This document shows, one piece after another, positions 28,068 to 37,197 of a stretch of DNA of 64,000 nucleotides. Below the pieces are notes generated by a model. That model was given only the letters and a program-made list of their open reading frames with translations. It ran no database searches and was not told the origin of the DNA. Where the stretch lies: contig CAVUPU010000004.1 in the NCBI GenBank assembly GCA_963743425.1, forward strand, positions 868,001-932,000, in the 5' to 3' direction. Every line of letters starts with the position of its first letter. Positions within the stretch are counted from its first letter, which is position 1. A program made the position numbers and the translations under genes. Source of the stretch: JAJVID01 sp963743425. Its GTDB lineage: Bacteria > Acidobacteriota > Blastocatellia > RBC074.

Positions 28068-28784
28068 TCAATTGAAATCGGAGCCGAACCAGATTTCATA
28101 CTGCCAGGGTTTGGTGGCGACCTTGATCGGCAGGTCTTCGGCCTTGATCCCCCAGCCCTGAAGCAGGGCGATGATTTTCTGCGCCTCGTCTTTTTCAGCG
28201 TCGGTGCGCGCGAAATAGCGTACTTGAGTTGAGCTGAGCCTCACGCGCTCGCCGACGTTTTCAATGCCGGGGACGAGATAGCCTGCCTGCTTCAACTGCC
28301 CTGCGATGCGGCGCGCTCGCGGGCGTTGTGACTCATCGCCGATGTGCAAATAGATGCGAGTCAGATTTCGGGTGAGGGACGGATCGTCTCGAACCAACTG
28401 CTCGATGACCTGTTTGGTATATTCAAGCCTTTTGTTCTCCTGGCCAGTATCTGGCTTATCGGGTTGTTCGAAGATCGCTTGATTGACGGCCTCTTTGAAC
28501 ACCTTGGGATAGTCTACGCTTATTGTTCCAAGGTATTTTCTCATAAAAGCAAGTTGTATATTCAGCATTTCAGCTTCTGTCTTCAGCCTTTCAGTTTCTG
28601 TCTCCAGCCTATGCGCCTCCACAGTAAGCTTCCGCTTCCTCTCTTCCAGGCCGGCGACCTCTTTGCGGACGCGCCAGAGCGACCAGAGGCTGATCACAAT
28701 CAGCGCAAAGAAGAGCGCCAGACTCAGCGCCGCGATAGCGCGTGAGTACTTTTGCAGCTTGTCGAGCTTTTCCGTGTCTATCAT
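28068..28784 (-). CDS. Membrane-anchored coiled-coil protein with LytR_C-like domain
   Basis: 238 residues. One membrane helix (residues about 18-38) is followed by a coiled-coil (about 40-80, LEERKRKLTVEAHRLETETERLKTEAE), a helical middle and a C-terminal alpha/beta domain (about 140-238). The segment RLSSTQVRYFARTDAEKDEAQKIIALLQGWG resembles LytR_C/SPOR-like domains (VRYF, then A-x-x-I/LA-x-LQ). It starts 33 bases after the TIR-domain gene on the same strand, so the two are likely co-expressed. The pairing suggests a membrane-associated partner of the TIR protein; this is inference. Confidence 0.7.
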   Translation of the reverse strand: MIDTEKLDKLQKYSRAIAALSLALFFALIVISLWSLWRVRKEVAGLEERKRKLTVEAHRLETETERLKTEAEMLNIQLAFMRKYLGTISVDYPKVFKEAVNQAIFEQPDKPDTGQENKRLEYTKQVIEQLVRDDPSLTRNLTRIYLHIGDESQRPRARRIAGQLKQAGYLVPGIENVGERVRLSSTQVRYFARTDAEKDEAQKIIALLQGWGIKAEDLPIKVATKPWQYEIWFGSDFN

Positions 28785-28817
28785 CTGCGAGACCTCTTGA
28801 ATGGTTGTCGCTCCAGT

Positions 28818-29594
28818 TTATCGGAGATCCGGCGAGCCTTGAATCATATCGCGAGCCAGGTTGACCGATTTGTTCCACATCAACATCAAGCCACTGACGG
28901 CCAGCGCGCAAAGACAGCCGAGAATCGCCAGCGCCGCCTGAATCGTGACGTCGAATCTACTCGTGAAGACCGCGAACAACAGGCACGCCACAATCGCCAA
29001 TAACAACGTCAGGATGATTATCACCATCACCGCGCGCGCGCCCGGGAAGATATCCATCACCGCGCGCGCCGCCTCGAAGCGTTCTTTGTAACCACCATGG
29101 CTGATCTGTGAGAGCGTCTGCCGCTGAGTTTGCACAAGCGCCGCCACCTGTTTATCGCGCTGGGCCAGCTTTTGCCGCAGTATGATCAGCCGCTCGGCGA
29201 TCCGCGGAAGTTCATCCGGCCCGCTGGCGAACATTCCATGCTTCAACCGCAACCCGTAAGGAACGTCCGGCTGAGCGTCGAGCCGGTCTTTCCAGTAAAG
29301 GGGAACTACGCGATGCGTGTCTTTGTTCTTGCGCGCCATGTCGATAGCCGCCGCGATCTCCTCGCGCTGGTAATAGGCTTGCTCGGTATTGGATGAAACC
29401 AGCACTACCGTCACCAGCGAGTAGCGCTGCGCCCGCGCCAACTCCTCGTCCCAGTTGTCTCCTTCGAGAAGAGAGTGACTGTCAAGAAAGACATTGGCGT
29501 GTGGCGAGAGCAGATCGTAGAGTCTCTCCGCTACTGGCGTGTCACTCCCGGCGTGCGCGAGAAAGAAATCCCACTTTTGATTTGGCTCCGGCAT
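28818..29594 (-). CDS. TIR-domain protein with two C-terminal membrane helices
   Basis: 258 residues. Residues 8-140 form a TIR domain: WDFFLAHAGSDTPVAERLYDLL (beta-A, alpha-A), VFLDSHSLLEGDNW (BB-loop region), VTVVLVSSN (beta-D) and the putative catalytic Glu in YQREEIAAAI. A helical linker (about 145-190) precedes two membrane helices (about 190-215 and 222-245). Bacterial TIR domains with such a Glu commonly cleave NAD or make cyclic ADP-ribose variants; here the membrane segments could place or combine this with membrane damage. First gene of a minus-strand operon with the coiled-coil protein at 28068-28784. Confidence 0.85.
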   Translation of the reverse strand: MPEPNQKWDFFLAHAGSDTPVAERLYDLLSPHANVFLDSHSLLEGDNWDEELARAQRYSLVTVVLVSSNTEQAYYQREEIAAAIDMARKNKDTHRVVPLYWKDRLDAQPDVPYGLRLKHGMFASGPDELPRIAERLIILRQKLAQRDKQVAALVQTQRQTLSQISHGGYKERFEAARAVMDIFPGARAVMVIIILTLLLAIVACLLFAVFTSRFDVTIQAALAILGCLCALAVSGLMLMWNKSVNLARDMIQGSPDLR

Positions 29595-29615
29595 TTCGGT
29601 GATTGATCGATACGC

Positions 29616-29691
29616 ATGTCAGTACCGCGCGCATAAGCAAGCGGTTGGCTATGTGATGCGCCGCTTGCTTCCGACCGCTGTACTGACAGGG
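29616..29691. repeat. REP-like palindrome, family A diverged copy
   Basis: Ends GTCAGTAC/GTACTGAC and inner arms AAGCAAGCGG/CCGCTTGCTT are inverted, with CCGCG and GACCGC between. It shares the CAGTACCGCG end with the palindromes at 6527 and 59188 but has a different inner stem. It lies upstream of the TIR operon. Confidence 0.7.
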
Positions 29692-29772
29692 GGGTTACCA
29701 ATATCGCAACGCGTTACAGCGACGGAAGTCTAAAGGCCGAAACTGAATTCGTCAAAGAATATTGGGTGGCGT

Positions 29773-32551
29773 TCAAAACGAAAACCGCAGTCCGACGAAC
29801 AGATTGACGCCCGGCGCGTCAATGCCGGAGCCATGAACGCGATAGTTACGGTCAAGTATGTTCATCAGCGCCAGATTCAAGCTGACGTTTTCAGCGATGG
29901 CGACGCCGCCGCGCAGATTGAGCGAAGCGAATCCGGCGGTCTTTGTGTAGAGCGGCGCGCGCGCGCTGTCGTCCGTGATCGTCACGCCGTTGATCGTGGC
30001 GCCGATCGGCAGGACACGATCGCGAATTTGCGCCAAGGTCTCATTCGTCGGCGCAAACAGGTCGGCGACCGTGCCGAAAACGCCGTCGGTCCCCGCGTTT
30101 ATGAACGGGCGAACGAGCGAACCTTGAAAGAAATCGGCGATGTCGATTCTTCGCCGCGCAGCGCCGATGCGTTCGTCAGTGAGATCGCCGCCGCTCAAGC
30201 GTTCCTGCGGCCCACTGAAATTGCCGCTCAATTCTATCCAATTGCTCTTGCCGCCGGGCTGAAATCGAATCGCGAGGAAGCCTTGCTGCGGTGGCAGACG
30301 GCGGATGAACCGGTTCGGATCGAGTTCGCGCCCGACCAGATAGGAGTAATTGCCTTCAGCCGACCATTGCGGCGAGATCGTGTAATGAAAAACCGTTTCG
30401 ACGCCGTAATATTTGGCCCTGCCTTCGTTGACGAAGGCTTTGACCGCGCGGGGGTCGAGCGGCGTGGCGACGCTCACGACGTTCTGCGCCCGCTGTGCGG
30501 CGGTTTGCGCGATCGGCGTGACAGCGACGTCCGCGAGCTGCGAAGGAACGCTGCCTGCCGGGAAGAGCAATGTGCGCCGCACGATCGGGTCTTTCAACTC
30601 GGCGTCGAACACGTGCGCGCGAACGTAGAGCCGCCGCAGGCGCAGCGTCGCTCCGAATTCGTAATTGAACAATCGCTCGGCTCGTAGCGCCTCGACTTTC
30701 TTTCCGTTCGACGCCACGCCTTCGCCATCGCCGGTTCCGATCAAACCTCCGGCGGCGGTCGCCGCCTCGGCAGGAATTTCGAAGCCCAGGTCGTTCAACC
30801 CCAGCGCGCCCAGATCATTCAAATTCGGCGCGCGAAACCCGCGGCCGGTCAGGAAATTCAACGCCAACGCCGAGGTCGCCTGCCACGAGAGATTGGCGTT
30901 GAATGTCAGGTCATCGAAAGTCCGCGCCGAATCGACCACGCCCAGGTTGTTCCCGGCGGCGTCGCGGTTGCGATCGGCGAAGGTTTTGAAAGCCACGCGC
31001 GTGTAACGGCCGCCGAAAGTCGCGCGAACCTTGCCGCGCGCGATGTCAATCGTGTCCTGCGCGAACAGCCCGTAGGTCGTGTACCGCGATCCATTCGGAT
31101 AGAGCGCTCGTTTTTCGACCGGGATGTTGGTTCGAGGGTCGGTGTCGTCGCGCCGGGCGCCGATGCGCTCGTTGTATATCTCGCCGCCGAAGACGACGGC
31201 GTTGCGGTTGGCGATGCTCGTCGTGGCCTGCAGCGCGTAGCCGAACGAATTGACCTGGCTCTCGTCGCGCGTGATTGTGTTGGTTGCGCGCAAGCCCTGC
31301 CGGATCGAACCGTCGCTTTGCGAATTGATCGAAAAAGTCCCGCTGAGCGAATCGAGGAAGCCGAGGCCCGATTTTTCGTAGCGCGCATAAAAGAACTGCA
31401 AAGCCTGCGGCTCGAAATCGGAGCGCAGACGGCCCAGCCCGCCCCACAAATCCTTGTAGCCGCGGACGCGGTCAAGGTCGCTGCGCTGATACCAGAGCGT
31501 GAGGTTCTGATCGCGGGCAAATCGCGCCGCGAGCTTCGTGTGCGCGCCGTATTGCGTGAAGCCGGTGTCCTGCTGCCGCGAGCCGTATAGGTTGCGGATC
31601 ATATCGTCCGAGAGGCCGAAGAACCGCTTGAAGACCTGGCGCGAATCAACGCCGCCGCCCGCGCGCAGATCGTTATGCCGCCGCCACGCGGCGCCGGCGA
31701 GCCACGCGACGCGCTCCGAGCCGATCGAGAATTTCGCGTCCGCTCCGCCCGACGCGTCAGCGCTCGCAGCGAAGGCGCCAAATTCGCCGTTCATCGAGCG
31801 CCTGCGGCCGTCGCCGAACTCCGGCGAGAGGGTGATCAATTGAATCGCGCCGCCCAGAGCGTCGCTGCCGTATTGCGAGCTTGCGGGGCCGAGCATCGCC
31901 TCGATCCGCTGCGCCTGGCTCGGTTCGGCGAAGGCCAGATACTGATTCGGCCCCGAACGAAACGTCGAGTTGTTGAACCGCACGCCGTCAATCAGGTTCA
32001 GAACCTGATAACCGGTCAGCCCGCGCAGGAAAGGCGAAATCTGTCCGTAGGCGCTCTGCTGCGTCATCACCCCCGTCGCGCCTTCGAGCGCATTGCCGAT
32101 GGTCGCGAGCGGGCGGGCGCGGAAATCGTCCTGATCGCGCACGCTGACAATTGGCGCGGAGTTTTCGGCTTCAATGACCGCGCCGCGGTTGGCCGTGATC
32201 GTTATCTCGCCGCGCACAGGCGCCGGGCTGAGCCTGATTGTGATCGGCGTCGCCTCATAGCGCGGAACCTCGAGGATCATCCGCCGAGACTCGAATCTGG
32301 GCGCGGAGATCGTCAGAACATAAGAGCCGGGCGGCAGTCCCTCGAAAAAGAATCTGCCGTGATTGTCGGTGGACGATTTTTGAATCAACGTCCCATGCGG
32401 ATTGTGCAGGGTCAGATCGGCTTCGATAATAGGCGAGCCGGATTCATCGGTGACAACGCCGCGGGCGCCAGATTGCGCGCGGGCCTGAATGAAGGACGTA
32501 AGGAGAAGAGCAAGCGCAGATGACGACAGTTCGTTTACGAGAATGATTCAC
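29773..32551 (-). CDS. TonB-dependent receptor with CarboxypepD_reg domain (frameshift in signal peptide)
   Basis: The main frame (29773 to about 32515) encodes about 910 residues: a carboxypeptidase-regulatory-like domain (GVVTDESGSPIIEADLTLHN and on), a plug domain (SVRDQDDFRARPLATIGNALEG, LDGVRFNNSTFR) and a 22-strand barrel ending in the aromatic residue of GLRFSF. The natural start seems to be GTG 32551, with a perfect SD (GGAGG): it gives VNHSRKRTVVICA. The rest of a signal peptide (LALLLTSFIQARAQSG) is in another frame, so one base is lost or gained near 32515-32523. It would import a siderophore, cobalamin or polymer fragment across the outer membrane; no substrate clue is nearby. Confidence 0.85.
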
Positions 32552-32771
32552 TCGCAACCTCCGAATGTTTGAGCGGGCGGTTATTTGGATGAATTTTCGA
32601 TTGAGTTCAATGGAGCGGCATTTCAGCATACGGCTTGACTGAGAGTCAATTTAAGTTTATGTGAACCGGTCGTGACCACGGCTCGTAATCAGGCTTGTGT
32701 TAATGTGGAAGTGATTTTAGTCTCTCTGGACAGACTAAAGTCCGTCCCACATCTTCCGCTGGAGGCGATCC

Positions 32772-33281
32772 ATGTTTTGCCCACGATGCAGCGCCCAAAA
32801 CAAGCAGGAACAGAAATTCTGCCGCAACTGCGGGCTGTCGTTGCCTTCCGTGCGGCTCGCGCTTGAAGGGAAGATTGACAAAGCGGCAGCCGAGTTGAAT
32901 CAGTCGTACAATAATCTGGGCAATGCCGTTGGAACCTTGGGCTTCTTCATCATTGGGGCGCTCATCAACTTTTTCCTGTGGGACTGGGGTGTGCTGATCA
33001 ACCTGGTACTGGGAGTGTTGATCACTATCGGCTGGTTCCGCAAAGGCTTCAAGCAGGTGGAGCGCGTATTGAAGACGCTTCAAGGAAAGGAGCAGGAGCA
33101 AGGCGCCGGCCCTGCCATCGCCTCAACAACCCAGCCGGCATCGCAAGTCGAACCAACCTCACAAGCCGAACTTGCATTACCCGCCGTTCCCGATACTGAT
33201 CCGATCCTCACGCCGCCCGCTCCGGGTTCGATCGCCGAACACACCACATTTGAATTGACGCGGAAGGACGCGAAGCCGTAG
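32772..33281 (+). CDS. Zinc-ribbon membrane protein
   Basis: 169 residues, ATG 32772 preceded by GGAGGCG. Zinc ribbon CPRCSAQNKQEQKFCRNCG (Cys at residues about 3, 6, 17, 20), a short helix, two membrane helices (residues about 55-95), then a Gln/Pro/Ser/Thr-rich cytoplasmic tail. Closely similar in layout to the proteins at 16396 and 34944. Role unknown; possibly a membrane scaffold. The tail ends FELTRKDAKP. Confidence 0.75.
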   Translation: MFCPRCSAQNKQEQKFCRNCGLSLPSVRLALEGKIDKAAAELNQSYNNLGNAVGTLGFFIIGALINFFLWDWGVLINLVLGVLITIGWFRKGFKQVERVLKTLQGKEQEQGAGPAIASTTQPASQVEPTSQAELALPAVPDTDPILTPPAPGSIAEHTTFELTRKDAKP

Positions 33282-33385
33282 CCTCGCCTTGCATTGGGTA
33301 TGCTTCGCGGCTTAACCTGTCCGGCATTGTGGCTTCAGCCCTTGCCGTGGAAGATCAATTGAAAGTGAGATTAGCGTCAGTCTTA

Positions 33386-34339
33386 ATGAGCAAGATCAAA
33401 GTCTGTTATCACGGGAACTGTTTCGACGGAGTTTCATCCGCGGCGGTCTTTTCGCGCTTTTACAGGGAGAGGATCCATCCGGATTGGGAGTTCGTTTATC
33501 AACCGGTGGTTCATCGCGCGGGCGCTCTGTTCGACTCCGGATTGTTCGACGGCGACGAGAACGCCATCGTTGATTTCAAATACAGCGACTCGCCGAAGCT
33601 GACCTGGTGGTTCGATCACCACAAGAGCGCGTTCCTGTCACCCGAAGACGAAGCCCATTTCAAGGCCGACACTGGCGGCAAGAAGTTTCTGGACGCGAGC
33701 TACAAATCCTGCGCCAAATTCATCGCCGAGACGGCCCGGCGCAAGTTCGGCTTCGACGCCGCGCCGATTAGCGAGTTGATTCACTGGGCGAATAAGATTG
33801 ACGGCGCGCTTTACGAATCGGCCGCTGAGCCGGTCGAGATGCGGGCCGACGCGTTCAAGCTGGCGCTCGTCATCGAAAACGAGCGGAACCAGAAGCTGAT
33901 CGAACGCGTCATTTGCGATTTGCAAACGGAGCCTTTGAGCGAAGTTGCGAGGTCGCCTCACGTCGTTGCGCGCGTCGAAACGCTCTACAAGCGCCATCTG
34001 CGTTCGATGGAGATCATCAAACAGAACGCCAGAGTCATCGGCCCGGTGGTCTTTTTCGACGTCGTCGGGCACGATATGGAAGGTTACAACAAATTCGTAC
34101 CCTATTACCTCTATCCCGAAGTGACATACAGCGTCAGCGTGAGCCTCTCGTCGTTCCGCTCGAAGGTCTCGGTTGGATCGAACCCCTGGGCGCCGCGCCC
34201 GCGCGCGCATGATCTGGCGGCCATCTGCGAACGCTACGGCGGCGGCGGACACGCGGTCGTGGCAGCGATTTCGCTCGCGCCTGAAGCGTTGGAGACGGCG
34301 AGGAAAATCGCGGCGGAGATTGTCGAGGAGTTACAATAG
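33386..34339 (+). CDS. DHH-family phosphoesterase-like protein
   Basis: 317 residues from ATG 33386. The start HGNCFDGVSSAAV matches the first motif of DHH phosphoesterases (H-x-D/N-x-DG), FKYSDSP aligns with the D motif and WWFDHHKSAF is the DHH box. The C-terminal GGGGHAVVAA is the DHHA1 substrate-binding motif. Related enzymes hydrolyse oligoribonucleotides or cyclic dinucleotides, or act as exonucleases. Motif I has Asn where Asp is usual (HGNCFDG), a common variant in this subfamily. The SD is weak. It is followed closely by queF. Confidence 0.82.
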   Translation: MSKIKVCYHGNCFDGVSSAAVFSRFYRERIHPDWEFVYQPVVHRAGALFDSGLFDGDENAIVDFKYSDSPKLTWWFDHHKSAFLSPEDEAHFKADTGGKKFLDASYKSCAKFIAETARRKFGFDAAPISELIHWANKIDGALYESAAEPVEMRADAFKLALVIENERNQKLIERVICDLQTEPLSEVARSPHVVARVETLYKRHLRSMEIIKQNARVIGPVVFFDVVGHDMEGYNKFVPYYLYPEVTYSVSVSLSSFRSKVSVGSNPWAPRPRAHDLAAICERYGGGGHAVVAAISLAPEALETARKIAAEIVEELQ

Positions 34340-34382
34340 TGATTGATGACAGTTGGGCGTTCTCTCGCTCCGGAGGAGCGTA

Positions 34383-34910
34383 ATGTTTATAGAAAGGAGT
34401 AATAGATTGGCTTCGAAGGTTGTTAGCTCACCCAACGCGACCGCGGGCAAGAAATTTCCGCCATTGCGCGAAGTCACGCCGGAAACGCTACTCGAAATCC
34501 GTTCGACGCCGGTCGAGGAGATGAATCTCTACCCGCTCGACACGTTCGAGTATGAATACGTGGGCAAGCGCATCGAGATCGAATTCACCTCGTCGGAGTT
34601 CACGGCGATCTGCCCGTTTTCTGACTTCCCGGACTTCGCCACGCTGCGCATCCGCTACGCGCCGAACCGCCGCTGCGTCGAGCTGAAATCGCTGAAGCTT
34701 TACATCAATTCTTTCCGCGAGGTGAAGATCTTCCACGAGCACGTGGTCAACAAGATCCTCGAAGATTTCGTCGCGGCGTGCGACCCGCTGGAGTTCCACA
34801 TCGAGGGCGATTTCAACGTGCGCGGCAACATCAAGACCGTCATCCGCGCCAGTTATCAGAGAGGGAAGAAGGCGCCGGCGCGAGGAACTAATGGGCGCGC
34901 GCCGTCGTAG
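34383..34910 (+). CDS. queF: NADPH-dependent 7-cyano-7-deazaguanine reductase QueF
   Basis: 175 residues from ATG 34383 (SD GGAGGAG). It reduces preQ0 to preQ1 in queuosine biosynthesis, in the cytoplasm. The T-fold is recognisable: the catalytic Cys lies in FTAICPFSDFPDFATL, the substrate-binding Glu in VELKSLKLYINSFR, and FHEHVVNKILEDFV follows, all typical of the short single-domain type. No other queuosine genes are in the window. Confidence 0.93.
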   Translation: MFIERSNRLASKVVSSPNATAGKKFPPLREVTPETLLEIRSTPVEEMNLYPLDTFEYEYVGKRIEIEFTSSEFTAICPFSDFPDFATLRIRYAPNRRCVELKSLKLYINSFREVKIFHEHVVNKILEDFVAACDPLEFHIEGDFNVRGNIKTVIRASYQRGKKAPARGTNGRAPS

Positions 34911-34943
34911 TGTGAGCTGAAATCCCGAACAAGGAGACTCACA

Positions 34944-35750
34944 ATGTTCTGCCCGAGATGCTCAAACCAGATCGCCGAGAATCAGAATTACTGCCGGAAC
35001 TGCGGGCTCAAACTGCATCTCATTGTTGACGCGATGCAGGAGAAAGCGCCGCGAGGGCAGTTCGAATTTGAAACGCTCAAACGCGATCTGCGCGATCTCG
35101 GATCGAGCCTGCGCGCGGGTTTTGAAGAGGCTCACAGCGCGTTCAAGAATACTCGAAAGTTGAACAAGACTCCCGCGCCGCCCGCATCGCCACAGGATTG
35201 GTCGCGCGAAATCAACAAAGCCGTCTGGTCGCGCGAAGTCAGCGAAGTCCTCAAACACCACATCAGCAAAGCCTTGAAAAAAGCGAAGGCCGCCCATTCG
35301 CGCAAATACAGTTTTCAGCAGGCGGCGCTTTCGATATTCGGCGGCGGCGCGATGGTGGCCGTCTGGTATTACGTGCTGGAGGCCGCGGCCAATTCAGGGC
35401 TGCTCCAGAATCTGGAGACGATCATTCTGGAGAAGACCGGGACGTTTATCACCGGTCTGGTTCCCGTGATCCGGATGCTGTGGATGCTCGGATTGATTCC
35501 GGTCGCGCGCGGCGTCGCGCACCTGGTCAATGGAATCTTCTTCGCGCCGAAGCCGGAAAAAGAGCCGGAGCCACAGATCGGCTTCGAGCCCGACTTCGCG
35601 CCCACTCCGGCGCAAAATCACATTCAACCCCCGCCGGTTTATGCCTCGGCGGTCGCTGATCCCGCGACGAACAATCTGGAGCGTGAACCAACCCCGCAAG
35701 CTCAAACAAGCGTGACTGAAGACCCGACACTCCGGTTCGAACCGAAATGA
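34944..35750 (+). CDS. Zinc-ribbon membrane protein, longest of three paralogues
   Basis: 268 residues, ATG 34944 with SD AAGGAG. Zinc ribbon CPRCSNQIAENQNYCRNCG, then a helical Lys-rich region (about 30-125), two hydrophobic helices (residues about 130-160 and 175-205) and a Pro-rich tail. The first 22 residues closely match those of the gene at 32772, so the two are probable duplicates flanking the DHH/queF pair. Function unknown. Confidence 0.75.
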   Translation: MFCPRCSNQIAENQNYCRNCGLKLHLIVDAMQEKAPRGQFEFETLKRDLRDLGSSLRAGFEEAHSAFKNTRKLNKTPAPPASPQDWSREINKAVWSREVSEVLKHHISKALKKAKAAHSRKYSFQQAALSIFGGGAMVAVWYYVLEAAANSGLLQNLETIILEKTGTFITGLVPVIRMLWMLGLIPVARGVAHLVNGIFFAPKPEKEPEPQIGFEPDFAPTPAQNHIQPPPVYASAVADPATNNLEREPTPQAQTSVTEDPTLRFEPK

Positions 35751-35775
35751 CTCCCCGGAATGTGGGAAAGAAACA

Positions 35776-37188
35776 GTGGGACAGAAAAATGTAGGACAGA
35801 AAAATGGGGAGTGGGGAATGGGGAATAGGGAATGGGGAGTGGGGAGTGGGGAATCGGGAGTCGGGAGTGGGGAATCGGGAGTCGGGAGTGGGAAGAGACA
35901 ATTTCCTTCCCGATTCCCCACTCCCGATTCCCCACTCCCCACTCCCCGTTTTTCCGTCTGGTTGCTGGTCGCGCTCTTAGCCGCCGCGCAGGTCGTCGCG
36001 ACTCAAACTCCGCAAGGACTTTCGCGCGAAGAGAGATGGCGCGAGGATTTGAAGTATCTGTTCGTCGAGCTTCCGAAGCGCCACAAAAACCTCTTCTTCA
36101 AAATCACGCGCGAACGGTTCGACCGCGAGATAGCCGGGATCATCGAGTCGGTTCCGAAGCTGTCAGACCCTGAGATCAAGCTGGCGCTCCGGCGACTGAC
36201 GGCGATGATCGGCGATCCGCACACCAGAATTTCGTTCAACGTAGAGAAAACCTATCCCATCGCGCTCTATCAATTTTCCGATGGCGTCTTCGTCGCCGCC
36301 GCGATGAAAGAATACAAAAGCGCGCTCGGCGCAAAACTCATCAAGATCGGCGAGACCGACATCGAAAGCGCGATAGAGGCTGTTCGTCCGTTGATCACCT
36401 TCGAAAACGAGTGGCGCTTCAAACAACAATTCCCGTATTACCTGACCGACCCCGAAAATCTCTACCTGTTGAAAATCCTGCCTACCGCCGACGAAGGCGA
36501 TTTCACGTTCGATGACGGGAATGGAAATCAGTTCGTAGTCAATCTGCGGCCCGTTTCGACTAGAGGGGGGATCAAATTCATTACTCCGTTCGATTCGCCG
36601 CCGGGCAAAACGCCGCTCCATCTGCGCAACCCCGAACAATATTACTGGTACGAGTATCTGCCCGATTCAAAGACGCTCTATCTGCATTATCGCCGCTGCG
36701 CCGATATGCCGTCGCAGCCATTCAACAGATTCGCCGCGGCGCTGATGAAATTTATGGACAAGAATCCGGTTGAACGTGTAGTGATTGACCTGCGACTGAA
36801 CGGCGGCGGCAATTCGACAATAATCGAGCCGTTCATCAAGGCGCTGTCGAAACGGCGTGACGTCAACCAAACGGGCAGGCTGTTTGCGTTGATCGGCAGA
36901 GGGACTTTCTCTTCGGCCTGTCTGAATGCGCTGAGATTGAAGCGGGAGACAAAAGCGATTCTGGTGGGCGAGCCGACCGGGCAGCGACCGAACTCTTATG
37001 GCGAGGTCAAAGCAATGACCCTGCCGCATACAAAACTGCGGGTCCAGTATTCGACGAGGTACTTCAAGACCGTGGACGGCGATCCGCCGGCGCTCGCGCC
37101 GGATATTCAGGTCGAGCATTCATCGTCGGATTACGCGAGCGGGCGCGATCCGGTGTTGGAGCGGGCTTTGAATTACAAGGGAATGTGA
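35776..37188 (+). CDS. S41-family (tail-specific protease-like) exported peptidase; start uncertain
   Basis: The frame is open from a GTG at 35776, but residues 1-58 are translated from a heptamer repeat and are probably not native. The credible protein begins at a signal-peptide core (WLLVALLAAAQVVA, about 35958). A helical region, then a PDZ-like part (about residues 130-260) and an S41 catalytic domain follow: VVIDLRLNGGGN, the Ser in GRGTFSSAC and GEPTGQRPN. It should be a periplasmic serine protease. No ATG lies between the repeat and the signal peptide, so translation would have to begin within the repeat, or the 5' end has been replaced. The stop is 10 bases from the convergent TPR gene. 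Confidence 0.78.
   Translation: MGQKNVGQKNGEWGMGNREWGVGSGESGVGSGESGVGSGKRQFPSRFPTPDSPLPTPRFSVWLLVALLAAAQVVATQTPQGLSREERWREDLKYLFVELPKRHKNLFFKITRERFDREIAGIIESVPKLSDPEIKLALRRLTAMIGDPHTRISFNVEKTYPIALYQFSDGVFVAAAMKEYKSALGAKLIKIGETDIESAIEAVRPLITFENEWRFKQQFPYYLTDPENLYLLKILPTADEGDFTFDDGNGNQFVVNLRPVSTRGGIKFITPFDSPPGKTPLHLRNPEQYYWYEYLPDSKTLYLHYRRCADMPSQPFNRFAAALMKFMDKNPVERVVIDLRLNGGGNSTIIEPFIKALSKRRDVNQTGRLFALIGRGTFSSACLNALRLKRETKAILVGEPTGQRPNSYGEVKAMTLPHTKLRVQYSTRYFKTVDGDPPALAPDIQVEHSSSDYASGRDPVLERALNYKGM
35809..35949. repeat. Heptamer tandem arrays in inverted orientation (GGGGAGT/GGGGAAT)
   Basis: Left array 35812-35891: repeats of GGGGAGT, GGGGAAT and CGGGAGT. Right array about 35909-35949: the complement (ATTCCCC, ACTCCCC). 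The two are separated by about 17 bases, so a long hairpin can form. A shorter direct repeat (GGGACAGAAAAATG, twice) precedes it at about 35778-35806. The element covers the 5' end of the following protease frame. Confidence 0.85.
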
Positions 37189-37197
37189 GATTGAAGG

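Noticed and set aside
28818..29594. Thoeris system
   Set aside because: No ThsA-like (SIR2 or SLOG) effector is adjacent; the neighbour is a coiled-coil membrane protein.
35394..35942. Minus-strand frames with repeats such as LPTPDSPLPTPDS
   Set aside because: They are translations of the GGGGAGT heptamer array, not a proline-rich protein gene.
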